From NCBI GenBank assembly GCA_039105265.1, contig JAPFFF010000004.1, positions 6,863,501-6,927,500 of the forward strand: DNA of 64,000 bases. The letters are read 5' to 3'. Origin of the DNA: Tritrichomonas musculus. Lineage: Eukaryota > Parabasalia > Tritrichomonadida > Tritrichomonadidae. Both the position numbers and the translations under genes were made by a program. Position 1 is the first letter of the stretch; each line of letters opens with the position of its first letter. The notes beneath the pieces were generated by a model, which was given only the letters and a program-made list of their open reading frames with translations, searched no databases and was not told the DNA's origin. This document shows positions 39,130-49,916 of this stretch, in pieces.

Positions 39130-40514
39130 ATTAAATGATGAAACTGTTCACGTTTAATTTTAGTTAAACTAAGTAATTGCAATGAAATTTTATCTATTTT
39201 TTTATCTTTTTTTTGCAATTTATATTTTATTTTATTTTTCGGATCATCATCAACTAATACGAAACTTCTTGGAAGCTTCATTAAACAAGAAATGATGCTT
39301 GAACTAATCAAATAAATAAATTATAAATAAAAAGAAGCAGTAAAACTTTGGTAAAAATATGTTAAATAATTTAATAAATAATTAATATTTTAGGGTATCA
39401 ATTTAATACTATTTTCTAGCATTGTATTGATTATTGTTAGCAGTATAGTCAACTTTTTGTTTCTTTAAATCAAATAATATTTCAATAATAAATGAAATAA
39501 AAACATTTGGATCACTAATTCATTGTCTTACATTAAAATGTACAAAAACACAATTACATATCTAATAAATATAATTGTATGAAAATTTACCAGTATTACC
39601 ACACATTTCCATAATAATAAATATAAATGCTGAATATTACGGCAAATAATATTTTTTTATGAGTAATACTTTGATGAAAAATAAATTACCGGCATAAAAT
39701 AACTCTAAATTTCCTTGATTTATTAATATATTTTTCTCTAAAATAAGATTTTTGAATTTTGGAATATGCTAAATCTATTTGCTGAGGAAGGTATTGATAT
39801 ACATATATCTATGGAATTTGATTGCTTGATAATTTTGGTCGTATTACGATATCCTAAAACATATAAAAAATGTTTGAATAGTTTATTTGACATTTAATCA
39901 AAAAGTTTTACTTGGACAAAAAGAATACAAAGTCAATTTTTATCATTAAATGTCAACCGAATTGCTCTTCGATTCAAATTTATTTCTGCATTTCAAAAGA
40001 TTTATGTACACAAATGATAAATTTGATTGAGCGAAAAATTACTATATTCACAATTTGATCTCTATCATCAAAAATAATTCTTTAGTGATTACTTTATCTT
40101 GTATAATCAAACCTGTTTTGTTTTTTAAAACAAAATCAATATTAATATTAATTCTAATTATGTTTATTATAATTTTTCTTTATATTACATGATAACAATC
40201 ATTGGAATTTTATTTAATTTCCTTTTTAAAAATCAATTCACCTAATTATCAATTAATCAAATAGTTCATTTGTTTATGCATTTTTTTTTTTTTCATGGTT
40301 AAGATGATTGAACAAGAAAAAATATGTAAAATTATTCATAAAATGAATAAATCTTTTTTAATTATAAAAATATTAAAAATTAAATTAGATATTTTATACT
40401 TTTTATTTTATAAAAAATAGGCAAATTCTTTCAATTAATATTGAAAGTTAAATATAAAATTAATGCAAAAAGTTAGCAAAAAAATCAATTATCGATTAAG
40501 GCCAAATTATTGAT
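39130..40514. other. Intergenic, AT-rich, no gene seen
   Basis: About 1.4 kb of spacer between two plus-strand genes, with no protein-like frame. One TCAAAAAGT word lies near 39898. Confidence 0.55.
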
Positions 40515-40522
40515 GATTTTAC
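40515..40522. repeat. Target-site duplication GATTTTAC, left copy
   Basis: Perfect 8-bp direct repeat with 41383-41390, abutting the 860-bp transposon. Confidence 0.9.
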
Positions 40523-41382
40523 AAAGGTCGTACAACTGAATTTTAACAGTAAAACTCAATGATTGGTTTGTTTAAACTAATTATATTTTATTATAATAAT
40601 AATAATCAGTTTTATAAATATTTTCATCGTACAAAATTCAAATTAAAATAAAAACTAAAAGGATATAAGTATATATTAAATTTTCTTCAGAAAATAAATT
40701 TGAGTATTTTATCTCAATTTATTTTAATTATTTTTGATAAGAATTTTATAACACTTTATAAAAATTTAGAATAGCGATAACTTTTTATATAATTTATTCT
40801 AATCATTAATTCTTTTGATATCTTTTTATATGCTTTTAAAACATTAAGTGTTATATAAAAATAGTTATTATTATTGAAAAAAAAATTCATTTTTTAGCTA
40901 AAAATGCAGAAAAAGTGAATTTGTTGAATTATTAAATGATGATTTTAAAAAAATTGGACGTTACAGGAGCCAAATGAAAAATACAATTTTATTTATATGC
41001 ATTTACTTTCTAATATATTTGAATTTCAATCTAAATCAAATGTCAGTTTTTTCTAAAAATGAAGATTTAGTTGATTGGTTTCATAAATATAAAAAGTCTA
41101 ATATTTCAGTTAATGAAGGATTTCGTCAAAAAGTAAAATATTATTTGTATAACACATAGTATACCCATTCAAATGACATCTATATTTTTTAAATGATACA
41201 AATATATAAGAAATCGATATATATTGAATTTTAATTAAAGTCTTTATTTCAACCATTACATTTTATAATATTGGATATAAAATATAAAAATTATATATTA
41301 TAATTATTAATTAAATTATTTATTAAGATAAATATAAATTTATTTAATTTTATTTTTTATTCAATTTAGTTGTACGACCTTT
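40523..41382. mobile_element. Non-autonomous DNA transposon, 860 bp, 20-bp TIRs, 8-bp target duplication
   Basis: Left end AAAGGTCGTACAACTGAATT (40523-40542) and right end AATTTAGTTGTACGACCTTT (41363-41382) are inverted copies with one mismatch. Both are flanked by the perfect 8-bp repeat GATTTTAC (40515-40522 and 41383-41390). An 8-bp duplication suggests hAT-like, or less likely MULE-like, mobilisation. The interior is AT-rich with one short frame and no transposase. It ends about 100 bp upstream of the ATG of the next gene, so it now forms part of that gene's 5' region. Confidence 0.9.
40974..41159 (+). other. Short open frame inside the 860-bp transposon
   Basis: 61 codons from ATG, with a hydrophobic start (ILFICIYFLIYLNF) and a more protein-like tail (NEDLVDWFHKYKKSN). 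The same frame is open for 24 codons before the ATG (EFVELLNDDFKKIGRY). It may be a remnant of the parent element's gene; not counted as a real gene. Confidence 0.25.
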
Positions 41383-41390
41383 GATTTTAC
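41383..41390. repeat. Target-site duplication GATTTTAC, right copy
   Basis: Perfect 8-bp direct repeat with 40515-40522. Confidence 0.9.
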
Positions 41391-41489
41391 ATCAAAATTG
41401 ATAACAATACAATTTTTATATTCTTATCAAATTTTAAAATTTAAATTAAATATTTCAATAGAATTTTCACCTCTTTTTAATCGTTCATC

Positions 41490-44400
41490 ATGGATGCATA
41501 CAATGCCTACCAGATGTTTTGCAGCCTTGATATCCAATTACGCTCACGTTCATTCGACAATGCAAATAGAGTTTTAACTACGATTAATAATGATCTTTAT
41601 GCTAATTTTTGTATACCAACTTGCAAAGATTACAACAACGCATATGCGCAAACCACAGCTTTCTATTTTACTTTAGAATTAGATGATAATGAAAATCCAA
41701 TTATTCAAAAAGAAGGTCAACATTTTGTTCATCGATGGTCATATATTATTTCGTCAATTGCCCCCCTTGATTTCCTCGCTAATATACAAGCTGTTATTCA
41801 AAAGAACGATAATTTCCAAAAATATATTTATTTATTCATGCCAGCTTTAGGAAACGCAATTTCGCTATTAAGTGATGAAGAAGTATTACACAACTTTCCT
41901 TTAATTCAAAAAATATTCAATATTGTCTTACCAAAGAAACAAAGTGAAATTACCAAACCTGTTTGGCAGGCAATCGGCAAATTTTCTCCAGAAGATGATA
42001 TTACGCAATTACTTCTAAAGAATATGGAAATTTCATTTGCTCCAATTGCTCCCAACTTAATCCAAAAGAATCCAAATAAATTTTCGACTCTTCTTTTCCA
42101 ACGTGCCTCGTCTGATTACCTTAACGAGTTTTTAAAGAATTGTCCTCAAAGCTACAAACTTGGCATTGATGAAGGAATTAACCGAGCATCCAAAGATTGC
42201 AGCAAATTAGGCACTGCAGGATTTAACTCTACTTGTCAATTATTAGGAAATATCCTTCATTATTATCAATTTGATTTTACAGAAGAGCAACAAAACAACA
42301 TCAAGAGCGTTCTTAATCAAATATTCTCATTTTTATCTGATGAAAATATCACACCAAACGACACCAATTCGATAGTTTTAACATTATACGAAGGAGCAAA
42401 GAAAAACTTGTTTGAAAAAGCCCAATTGAAAGAGTTACTGCCAAAAATAAAATTCTCGGATGATTGTCCACAGCTCCACATAACATTTGTCAAAGCAACC
42501 ATTCTTTGCATGGACAAAGAAGGCGACAATTCTCAAGCATACAAAAACCTCCTCACAATTCAACCTTGGTACGGCCAAATATACTCTCAATATTTAGAAG
42601 TGATTGAAGAGTATTCCGCGTTTCTCAAAGAAGTCAATCGAGATCAATTCCTTCGTATTTTATGGTCTGTTTTCCACCCGCTTTCACTTGAGCCAAATAC
42701 GGCGGTTTCTATCGTCAAGTTCCTATTGAAAATGAGTCCAGTCGACGTCCTCGAACCGCGCGTTGATGCCAGGCTCGACCTTCTCTTTGACTCCTACTTC
42801 AGGTTTGGCAATGCAGAACTGAGCAAATTGACCTATCAATTGGCCAAGTTATACAAATATTCACCTCCCATCACAAAAATTGACCTCTTCGGAAAATTCA
42901 ATGAATATCAAATCCAGCTCCTCTCAAATGTTGATCCGTCCCTGATCAAAGAAATCATCGAATCGCGCCTCATCGAACCAAGCAAGCGCTACTGTCTTCT
43001 AACCGTCATGCAAAGCTGGCCAAGGCGCTACCACGAGTTCGCCATTCCGTTGATCAACCTTCTCTACGGGTTCTGCAAGGTGCTCGGAATCACGACCGAC
43101 ATAGACAACGTCTTTTCTCGCGTTGGCCTTCAAAAAGTGGACTTTTCTGAAGAAATTGTCACTTTTGAGGAATTGAATCAGCTTTACGCAGAAATGGACG
43201 GGCCTATCGACCAAAGCAGCTTTGGCACCCTTTTGATAGCAACCCTTGAAACTTTGTCAGCAATCTGCACCGACCCAAATAACCGCTCAAACGTTCACCA
43301 GAACCACGTCGCAAAGGCAGCGGTCATCGGAAGCTACCTGATCCTCGTCTGCCCGAAGCATGTCTTGAGCATGCTGAACCGCTTCCACTCGTCCAGGCCG
43401 AAGAATCCAAAAAGTGACGGCAACGATAAGAAAATCGTTGAAAAGGCCGAGACAAACACCGCGGCAAACGCTTACACCGAGGCATTCAGAGTCGTTGAAA
43501 ACGCCAAAATTCCAATCAAGTATTCAATCGACGTCGTCTCTTATGCCAACACTTGCTACGGCGGTTATAAAGGGGCCGTTAAGCGCTTTCCAAAGCACAT
43601 TGATGAGGCGTTATCAAAGTCACGTATCGTCGCCGATATGTTCAGAAATAACCTCAAGCAGCCGCTGCAGCCGTTGAAGACATTCCTCTCTTTCGTTGGA
43701 CCTAAGGAACACGCGGAGTGGGTCTCCGTGTGCCAGCAGGTCATTCCTCCGCAGGAGTGGAAGATAAGACCAAGTGATGCGAAGACGATAGACGCACTCA
43801 AGGACCTCCCAGAAGAGACAAAGAGAATCATCTCTGACCGTTTCAAAGCACTCAAAAATATGCCAAAGCAGGTGCCGCTTGTGAAGGAGTCATACGACAA
43901 CAGGCCAGACTACATGAGGCTAAAGAGCCCAATCCAAATCTTGGCTGGCCCAAGGGTCCACCCCAAAGACAAGAAAAGCGTCAAGCCAGGCCCAATCACA
44001 ATCACACAGCTTCCTCCTCCAACTGAAAGCAAAACCGAAAACCAGCCTCCAGAGGAAATAATCACCGAAGAAGAAAGTGACAAAGAAAACTCAAAAGACA
44101 CTGAAAATTCAAACGTAACTGAAAATTCAAATGCAACTGAAAATCCAGCGGTTGATGAAAATTGTGGAACTTTGTATGAGGTTATTTCATTCTTGTGGCA
44201 TTCGAGAGCTAATCTTCCAGAGTCGATCAAGCCAGAGGACTTGGAGAAGCTGGCACTTGAGAACCCAAGGAACGTCAAGCTTCTCATTGGCTTCTTTTCA
44301 TGGGCGAGCACCCACAACTACAAGATTGACCTCACCAAGTGGCAGAACAAGATCTATGTCAAGAGGCACACCAACTCGTGGCTGTTTGCCATTGCACTAT

Positions 44401-45776
44401 TTGCTTCGAACATCCACTGTTCGTTCCTTCAGATTCCGTTACCCATCATCAAAGTCTTCCAGCGCTGCTTCACCTCCTTTGGCTATCCATCGATCTCCAA
44501 AGCCTCACTAGCACATGGCTACCGCCATCTGACTGGTATTCGCTGGCTGATTGTCCGCAACATCATTGCTATTGATCCGTCGTTCTTCAGTGACTATCCA
44601 CTGATTGTCATTGAGCTCACGAAGAACATGGACACCTTCAAGAAGTACTTCGATGAGCTTGACACGCAAGACTACAACAAGGTTAATTTTGACACCTTCA
44701 TTGGCATCAACGACATCTTGTTTAATCCAGCCCGAAAAGAGATGATTCAAATGCTTACAATTCCAACGAATCGTTCATTCAACAGTAAATTGTATTCATT
44801 CAAAGATATTTCGGTTATTCCAAAGCAGATTGAGATACCAAATGAGCTTCTTGAGTCGATTATCACAGCACTTCAGAAAGCAAAGAATGTTTCTTATAAC
44901 TACTTCGCATTCTTCATGAACATTAAAATGACAAAAGTACAATTTTCACGTGTTTACGACATCTTCTTTAAAGATAGACAATCTTCTGACTTGGCAAGAA
45001 AATTCATGCTTCCTTCTTTGTTCGTTTCTGAGACTGGAAAAAGCGCGTATATGGAAGATGAAGCTATTCGGTTTTATTCTAGAAAGCCTCCTTCATTAAC
45101 AAGAGCCTTCTTTAGATCTCTTCTTTGTCAATTCGCTCCTCCAGTCAAGCAAGATTTAATCCTTAAAATTGAATCAAAATTGGAGGACGTTTTCCCTGGC
45201 TTGTGCTATAACGGCTTCGGAAAAAGTGGAATTAAAATGTGGCAGCATCATTCATTGCCTCTTTCTAGACTTCGTTTTGGTTACATCGACGATAAAATTG
45301 GTCCTTCTTTGTTGCACGATTTGAGAGTTCCTTCTAAAGAGGCCTTGACCATTTATAAACTCTTGTTCGCACTCCCTGATAAAGAACTTGAACTCATTAC
45401 AAATGGAAAAATTAAAGGAATGATCAGAGGCGAATTGGCTAGATTTTTGTTGAACACCGCTACTTCTGAAGGCTCTGATGCATCTTTCGCTATTAGAACA
45501 ATAAATATCCTCTGCGAAACTTTGGGCGTGGCTAATTCAATGACTTTGATTGCTAGAAAAGAATCGTTAGAAAGACCAAACTTCTTTTGCATTATGGTCA
45601 TTTTACAGTCATTGTCTAAAATCGCTCAGAGATATAAAAACCAAAAGGCTCTCGATTTACTCAAGAATTTAAAGGACCCTGAATCAAAGTTGTTTGAGAA
45701 TGAAGAGAGAAAGAAATTGTTCTTGAATTTGGAGAGTGATGATTCTATCTCTGAAATAATTCATCCTACTGCTTAA
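41490..45776 (+). CDS. Large helical (HEAT/ARM-like) protein, unknown
   Basis: 1,428 residues from ATG 41490. The protein is almost wholly helical, with paired amphipathic helices of 35-45 residues (for example QAIGKFSPEDDITQLLLKNM), fitting an alpha-solenoid scaffold. Residues about 860-905 form an acidic Ser/Thr/Asn-rich linker with repeated TENS units (DTENSNVTENSNATENP) that splits two solenoid halves. No signal peptide or membrane segment. I do not recognise the family. The third-position GC content rises sharply between about 42,700 and 44,700 and falls again at both ends of the gene. The stop is TAA followed by A. Confidence 0.8.
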   Translation: MDAYNAYQMFCSLDIQLRSRSFDNANRVLTTINNDLYANFCIPTCKDYNNAYAQTTAFYFTLELDDNENPIIQKEGQHFVHRWSYIISSIAPLDFLANIQAVIQKNDNFQKYIYLFMPALGNAISLLSDEEVLHNFPLIQKIFNIVLPKKQSEITKPVWQAIGKFSPEDDITQLLLKNMEISFAPIAPNLIQKNPNKFSTLLFQRASSDYLNEFLKNCPQSYKLGIDEGINRASKDCSKLGTAGFNSTCQLLGNILHYYQFDFTEEQQNNIKSVLNQIFSFLSDENITPNDTNSIVLTLYEGAKKNLFEKAQLKELLPKIKFSDDCPQLHITFVKATILCMDKEGDNSQAYKNLLTIQPWYGQIYSQYLEVIEEYSAFLKEVNRDQFLRILWSVFHPLSLEPNTAVSIVKFLLKMSPVDVLEPRVDARLDLLFDSYFRFGNAELSKLTYQLAKLYKYSPPITKIDLFGKFNEYQIQLLSNVDPSLIKEIIESRLIEPSKRYCLLTVMQSWPRRYHEFAIPLINLLYGFCKVLGITTDIDNVFSRVGLQKVDFSEEIVTFEELNQLYAEMDGPIDQSSFGTLLIATLETLSAICTDPNNRSNVHQNHVAKAAVIGSYLILVCPKHVLSMLNRFHSSRPKNPKSDGNDKKIVEKAETNTAANAYTEAFRVVENAKIPIKYSIDVVSYANTCYGGYKGAVKRFPKHIDEALSKSRIVADMFRNNLKQPLQPLKTFLSFVGPKEHAEWVSVCQQVIPPQEWKIRPSDAKTIDALKDLPEETKRIISDRFKALKNMPKQVPLVKESYDNRPDYMRLKSPIQILAGPRVHPKDKKSVKPGPITITQLPPPTESKTENQPPEEIITEEESDKENSKDTENSNVTENSNATENPAVDENCGTLYEVISFLWHSRANLPESIKPEDLEKLALENPRNVKLLIGFFSWASTHNYKIDLTKWQNKIYVKRHTNSWLFAIALFASNIHCSFLQIPLPIIKVFQRCFTSFGYPSISKASLAHGYRHLTGIRWLIVRNIIAIDPSFFSDYPLIVIELTKNMDTFKKYFDELDTQDYNKVNFDTFIGINDILFNPARKEMIQMLTIPTNRSFNSKLYSFKDISVIPKQIEIPNELLESIITALQKAKNVSYNYFAFFMNIKMTKVQFSRVYDIFFKDRQSSDLARKFMLPSLFVSETGKSAYMEDEAIRFYSRKPPSLTRAFFRSLLCQFAPPVKQDLILKIESKLEDVFPGLCYNGFGKSGIKMWQHHSLPLSRLRFGYIDDKIGPSLLHDLRVPSKEALTIYKLLFALPDKELELITNGKIKGMIRGELARFLLNTATSEGSDASFAIRTINILCETLGVANSMTLIARKESLERPNFFCIMVILQSLSKIAQRYKNQKALDLLKNLKDPESKLFENEERKKLFLNLESDDSISEIIHPTA

Positions 45777-46113
45777 ATAATTTTTTTTTATTTAAACTTT
45801 TATTTTACACAAAACTTGTCTTTTTTTATTCTGTTTAAATCGATAATTACATTTGACAACAACTGTTGTTCATTAAAAATAATACTTTGAGAGGTATGAT
45901 CTCACTCTACTTGAGCATTATAGTAGTAAAAGCCACTTCTTATTATATAAAAAGTTTCAAAAATCACTTCTTGTTTTATGCAATTGTTAAAAAAATTAAC
46001 AACATTTACAAATATTAAATAATAAGTTATTATTACAAATTTACTTTTTATTTTAAATCATATCATTTATATTTTATTGAAGCTAGTTAATATTAATCAA
46101 TAATTATTAACCT
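45777..46113. other. Intergenic between convergent genes, no gene seen
   Basis: AT-rich spacer holding the 3' ends of two convergent genes. An ACTTTTTATATAA-like word and its TCAAAAA-type relatives occur near 45950. Confidence 0.5.
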
Positions 46114-47376
46114 TTAATAAGTCATGTGTTCAAAGTGCCTTCTTGTTTTTCTATAAGATGTTAGTTTTTTAAATAAAGGATATAATACTCTGGCAGCCCC
46201 GTCAATTTCATCAAGTGGTGGAATGATAAAAGGACGATCATTTTCATAATATTCATCGACTGAAATCCAACCAGGATCACAGCCATGTATTGAGAACCTT
46301 TTCCCTCTATATGTTACCAAAGTCTTGTCTTCAATTAATGTACGTGTCATCATATGCAAAGCTGCCTTAGCCATGTTTGTGTGGATGTGCTTTGGCCCTT
46401 TTTCCAGATCAAACAAACCTTCTCTTGCATGGACAGAAATAATGTATGGCGTATTATTGCTCATTTTCATGACATTATTTAAGGATTTGACTAAAAGAGC
46501 AGGAGCAACGGCATTTATTCTCATACATTCTTCAGTTTCTTTTTGATTGATATCGTTTATTGTCATTTGCCATGAATTGATATACTTTTCTTCAACAAAT
46601 CTGGCATCTCCATATCGATTGAATTCTTGTGTTTGTGAGAGAAGTTTATCCTTTTCTTTTTCACGAACACGAATTGTTTGTGCTGCGCAAATGATTAAAT
46701 TGTCTAATTTTTGATATTTATTTAATATATATTCCGACAATACTTGAAATTTCTCTTCCAAATTGTCACAATCTAAGTCCAAACCGTTCTCATAAATATC
46801 GAAATTGCTTTTCCAATCATTGTAGTCATCGTATTCTTTGAATAATTCTGTTGCTTTCTGAGGATACCTTGTTGTTCCAATGACAACTGATCCAGCACGA
46901 AGGAGTTTTAACACAACTTGATGTCCTAATTTAGTCCTGCATCCAATAACAAGAGAAATGTGTCCTTTGAGGTTCCTTGTTAAATATCTTTGCTTTTGGA
47001 ATTTTGATCCACATTTTTTACAGGAGAAGATATACACCGGATGCAATCGTTTGGTTGGCCTACCACATCCATAACAACAAATAGCTTTATTATCTCGATA
47101 TTCAAAAGATTTTTTTGTGTGTGGAGTTGTTCTATCAAAATGATCTAGTTCAGATGCTGTCGTTTGAAAATGTCTCGTAGCAATATTGTTACCACCTGCT
47201 TTTATAGCATAACTAATGATCAATTCTTGTGAATCTCTTTTTTTGTCAATATCAAAAATATGCTTGGATGATCTTTTAAAAACAAAACCAATTAATTTCT
47301 GATATGCATTTCCAAATTGTATTAGAAAAATATATGTTAATATAACTATTGAAATAGCACCTATTTCTAAAAACAT
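46114..47376 (-). CDS. Membrane-anchored zinc-ribbon / short-chain dehydrogenase-like protein
   Basis: 420 residues. An N-terminal membrane segment (IGAISIVILTYIFLIQFG) is followed by about 75 polar residues, a zinc ribbon (C101, C104 and C119, C122; CYGC and CKKC) and an SDR Rossmann domain from about 138: SLVIGCRTKLG for the nucleotide loop, LDNLIICAA as the NNAG-strand, ISVHAREG with the catalytic-serine position. In the YxxxK site the tyrosine is replaced (TNMAK, T333 to K337), so classical SDR catalysis is doubtful. Related SDR-like proteins with a zinc ribbon exist in other protists and fungi, but I cannot name one with certainty. The stop is TAA followed by A. Confidence 0.75.
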   Translation of the reverse strand: MFLEIGAISIVILTYIFLIQFGNAYQKLIGFVFKRSSKHIFDIDKKRDSQELIISYAIKAGGNNIATRHFQTTASELDHFDRTTPHTKKSFEYRDNKAICCYGCGRPTKRLHPVYIFSCKKCGSKFQKQRYLTRNLKGHISLVIGCRTKLGHQVVLKLLRAGSVVIGTTRYPQKATELFKEYDDYNDWKSNFDIYENGLDLDCDNLEEKFQVLSEYILNKYQKLDNLIICAAQTIRVREKEKDKLLSQTQEFNRYGDARFVEEKYINSWQMTINDINQKETEECMRINAVAPALLVKSLNNVMKMSNNTPYIISVHAREGLFDLEKGPKHIHTNMAKAALHMMTRTLIEDKTLVTYRGKRFSIHGCDPGWISVDEYYENDRPFIIPPLDEIDGAARVLYPLFKKLTSYRKTRRHFEHMTY

Positions 47377-47387
47377 ATTTTTAAAAA

Positions 47388-47392
47388 TATGA
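47388..47392 (-). promoter_or_regulatory. Trichomonad initiator for the SDR-like gene
   Basis: On the minus strand TCATA fits TCA(+1)YW, the A lying about 13 bases before the ATG. Confidence 0.6.
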
Positions 47393-47429
47393 TTTAAAAT
47401 GGGGCAGTTTTTTTTTGATTTATATTTTC

Positions 47430-47513
47430 AAAATTGCCATAATTGTAATTCAATTTTGAAAGAACATATTGAATTAATTTGAATTGAATTAAATCACATA
47501 TTGTGGCAATTTT
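47430..47513. repeat. Small imperfect inverted repeat (AAAATTGCCA arms)
   Basis: AAAATTGCCA at 47430-47439 and TGGCAATTTT at 47504-47513, with further partial pairing inward. It lies just upstream of the SDR-like gene's initiator; it could be regulatory or a tiny foldback element. Confidence 0.4.
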
Positions 47514-47699
47514 CTCCCCTCTTTCATTTAGAATTATTTGTGAAATATACATCATATATTAATTGAATATTTTAATGATACTAAAACATTAAAATTGAAT
47601 GACCAAATCTTATAAATTAATGAAATTATTTACTTTTTTTTTTCATCATAACCGTCAAAAAATTTTCTGGGAAATTTCCCAAAATATAGCTTGACTTTG

Positions 47700-48566
47700 T
47701 TGATTTGCTCACTTTATATGATAAATTTAAAATTGATTCCAGCATTATTGACGAATCATTAACTACTAAAGAGGTTAATGTTCGGACAATGATTTTATTC
47801 TTTCTACTTTCATTATCAAATAGTTATAAAAAAAGAGAGAATGAAAGATATTTGTGAATCTCATCAAATATTATTCAATTCTATTAAAGCTACAAGAAAC
47901 CCTAATTAAAATGATGAATAATAACAATATGATTAAGAAATAATTCAAAAACTAACTGATGATGAAAAAATTCAATTTCGAAATCATCTTCATTCATCAA
48001 ATCCAATATTCAAAATGATTCAAGAAGATAATATTGAACAATTACAATGATTTTAATGATATTTTGTATGAATCATACTTTGAAATTCATCCAATTCTTA
48101 AAAATGCATAATTTTATGGCTCCATTCAATCTTTTAAATATCTTTTAATGAATGTAAAAAACTTTGATCACGGAGAATTATTAGAATAAGCATTTGCTGG
48201 AAGAAATTACGAATATATTCATATCATTGAAGAAAAAAGCAATGATAAAAAAGTGACACAAAAGTAAAACTTTCTTTACATGGAGATTTTATTCTTGAAT
48301 AATGATTTGATTGAATACATTTTGAGCTCATATAACGTGATAATAAATGCAAAATCTTATATAAAATGCATATTTTCATCAAATTATGATGCTTTCATAA
48401 TATTGAGAGAATCGGATAGATCAAATGCATTTAATGAGTTAACTAGAATTATAGAACGAGGAAGGCGTTGACTTACTCCAAGAGTAATCGCTGAAAATAA
48501 TCAATATGATTGAATTATTTCACTCTTAAATGAAATTGATTTTGATTATGAACTCGACGATATTTG
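47700..48566 (+). pseudogene. DUF3447 ankyrin-like pseudogene
   Basis: Reading across frames gives TDDEKIQFRNHLHSSNPIF, DILYESYFEIHPILKNA, FYGSIQSFKYLLMN, AFAGRNYEYIHIIEEKS, then a 63-codon open piece (ILFLNNDLIEYILSSYNVII) and ENNQYD. This is the DUF3447 domain order seen at 5527-6230. Numerous stops and frame changes mark an old dead copy of a host multigene family. Confidence 0.7.
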
Positions 48567-49570
48567 AATCAACAAGTTTTGGTATTAATTATAAAAATCT
48601 CATTTTATAAAGCTTTGAATTCAAACCTATTTTTATATCTAATAGAGCAATCTAAAAATCTAGTTAACTAAACTAAGCGAGTTAATTTCCTATGAAAAAC
48701 TCATCAAAAAAAATTATTAGTATTTTTATCAGCTGTTTAAATATGAGAATTATAGAAGTGACACCAAAAAGGCAACTTATAGAAAACAAACAATCAAAAT
48801 TGAATGATAAAAACGTATATAACAGATATTATAAAATCGTCAATGATTATAAGAATATTTTTTTTGTGAATTCAACAAGTTCAATCAATAAAAATTATTT
48901 TATTATTCACCATCAATGCTAAATATATAAATAATTAACCAATACATTCATATTAATTAATTGGGCACAATAAATTCAATGAGTTGTCGGGCTTTTTGGG
49001 ATGCCCTTTTTTATTGAATGATTTTTTTATTTATCATTTTTAAATCAATAAAAAGCAAGATTTTTTTTCACTTTTAATGAAACAAGCACATATTCAAACT
49101 TTTTATAAGATAAAGACATATATAATATGATTATATAAATATTTAATAATATCAGATTTCAAATTAATTGTATTTTTACTTAATTCGCCAGTATTTTGTT
49201 ACTATAATCAATTAGTTTCTCATACACTAGAAAATTAATCATTAAGATCATTTTTCAATCATTTATTGATAAATAAAAAAAACTAATTAGAAAAAGTCTT
49301 TTTTCACTTTTATTTTTTAAATGACTTGTCTGAATATTAATATGTATAACACATTACAGGATCATATCAATTCTTTTATATTACTTATATTTCATTCTTT
49401 TTTTTTTTTTTAAAAAGTAAATAATTTCATTAATTTAAAAAGCCTAGAATTAAAAATGGCAAATCGGCTACAAATAGAAAACTAATGTAATTTTCCATAT
49501 GAAAATGAAAATTACAAAATATCAAATTTTGGAAAAATAATATTTAATTATAAACATTTGTGAAATATAT
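48567..49570. other. Intergenic, no convincing gene
   Basis: AT-rich. A short plus-strand frame at 48692-48922 (76 codons) is low-complexity and not supported. A hairpin-like GGGC/GCCC phrase followed by T6 lies at about 48992-49015. Confidence 0.5.
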
Positions 49571-49900
49571 TCATTCTTTTCCAAGCTCAATTGCTACATT
49601 TGATTTGAATATTTTAATTTTATCTTCATTGTCATTAAACCATTTAACTATTAGGTCTTTCTTTCGGCAAAGATTTCGAGAAATTTTGATTTCAATTAAC
49701 ACGCTAAAAGTATATGCTAACTTGGAAAGCGCTCTTTTAGAAATACATTCTAATGGAATACCAGTAATCTCGACAATTAGTTTTTCACCTCGGCTTCCTT
49801 GAGCTTTGAAACCATTGAGTAAATTCATCGCAACTACTCTCTCCGAAACATGTGATCTTGATAAATTATTAGGAACTCTTGATTTGCGACCTTTTTTCAT
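49571..49900 (-). CDS. Small basic protein, unknown
   Basis: 109 residues from ATG (complement of 49898-49900). Basic N-terminus (MKKGRKSRVPNNLSRSH), a strand pair (EKLIVEITGIPLECI) and a helical C-terminus (KKDLIVKWFNDNEDKIKIF). It could be a small DNA- or RNA-binding protein, but no family is recognised. A well-placed initiator 13 bases upstream supports it as a real gene. Confidence 0.55.
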   Translation of the reverse strand: MKKGRKSRVPNNLSRSHVSERVVAMNLLNGFKAQGSRGEKLIVEITGIPLECISKRALSKLAYTFSVLIEIKISRNLCRKKDLIVKWFNDNEDKIKIFKSNVAIELGKE

Positions 49901-49911
49901 TTATAAAATTG

Positions 49912-49916
49912 TATGA
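49912..49916 (-). promoter_or_regulatory. Trichomonad initiator for the small basic protein gene
   Basis: TCATA on the minus strand fits TCA(+1)YW; the A lies about 13 bases before the ATG, as for the SDR-like gene. Confidence 0.6.

Noticed and set aside
48692-48922. 76-codon plus-strand frame after the DUF3447 pseudogene
   Set aside because: Lys/Asn/Ile-rich low-complexity translation without an initiator; could be a last trace of the pseudogene but not supportable.
48985-49020. GGGC/GCCC hairpin followed by T6, looking like a bacterial terminator
   Set aside because: The context is a eukaryotic genome and no gene ends there; short stem, probably chance.
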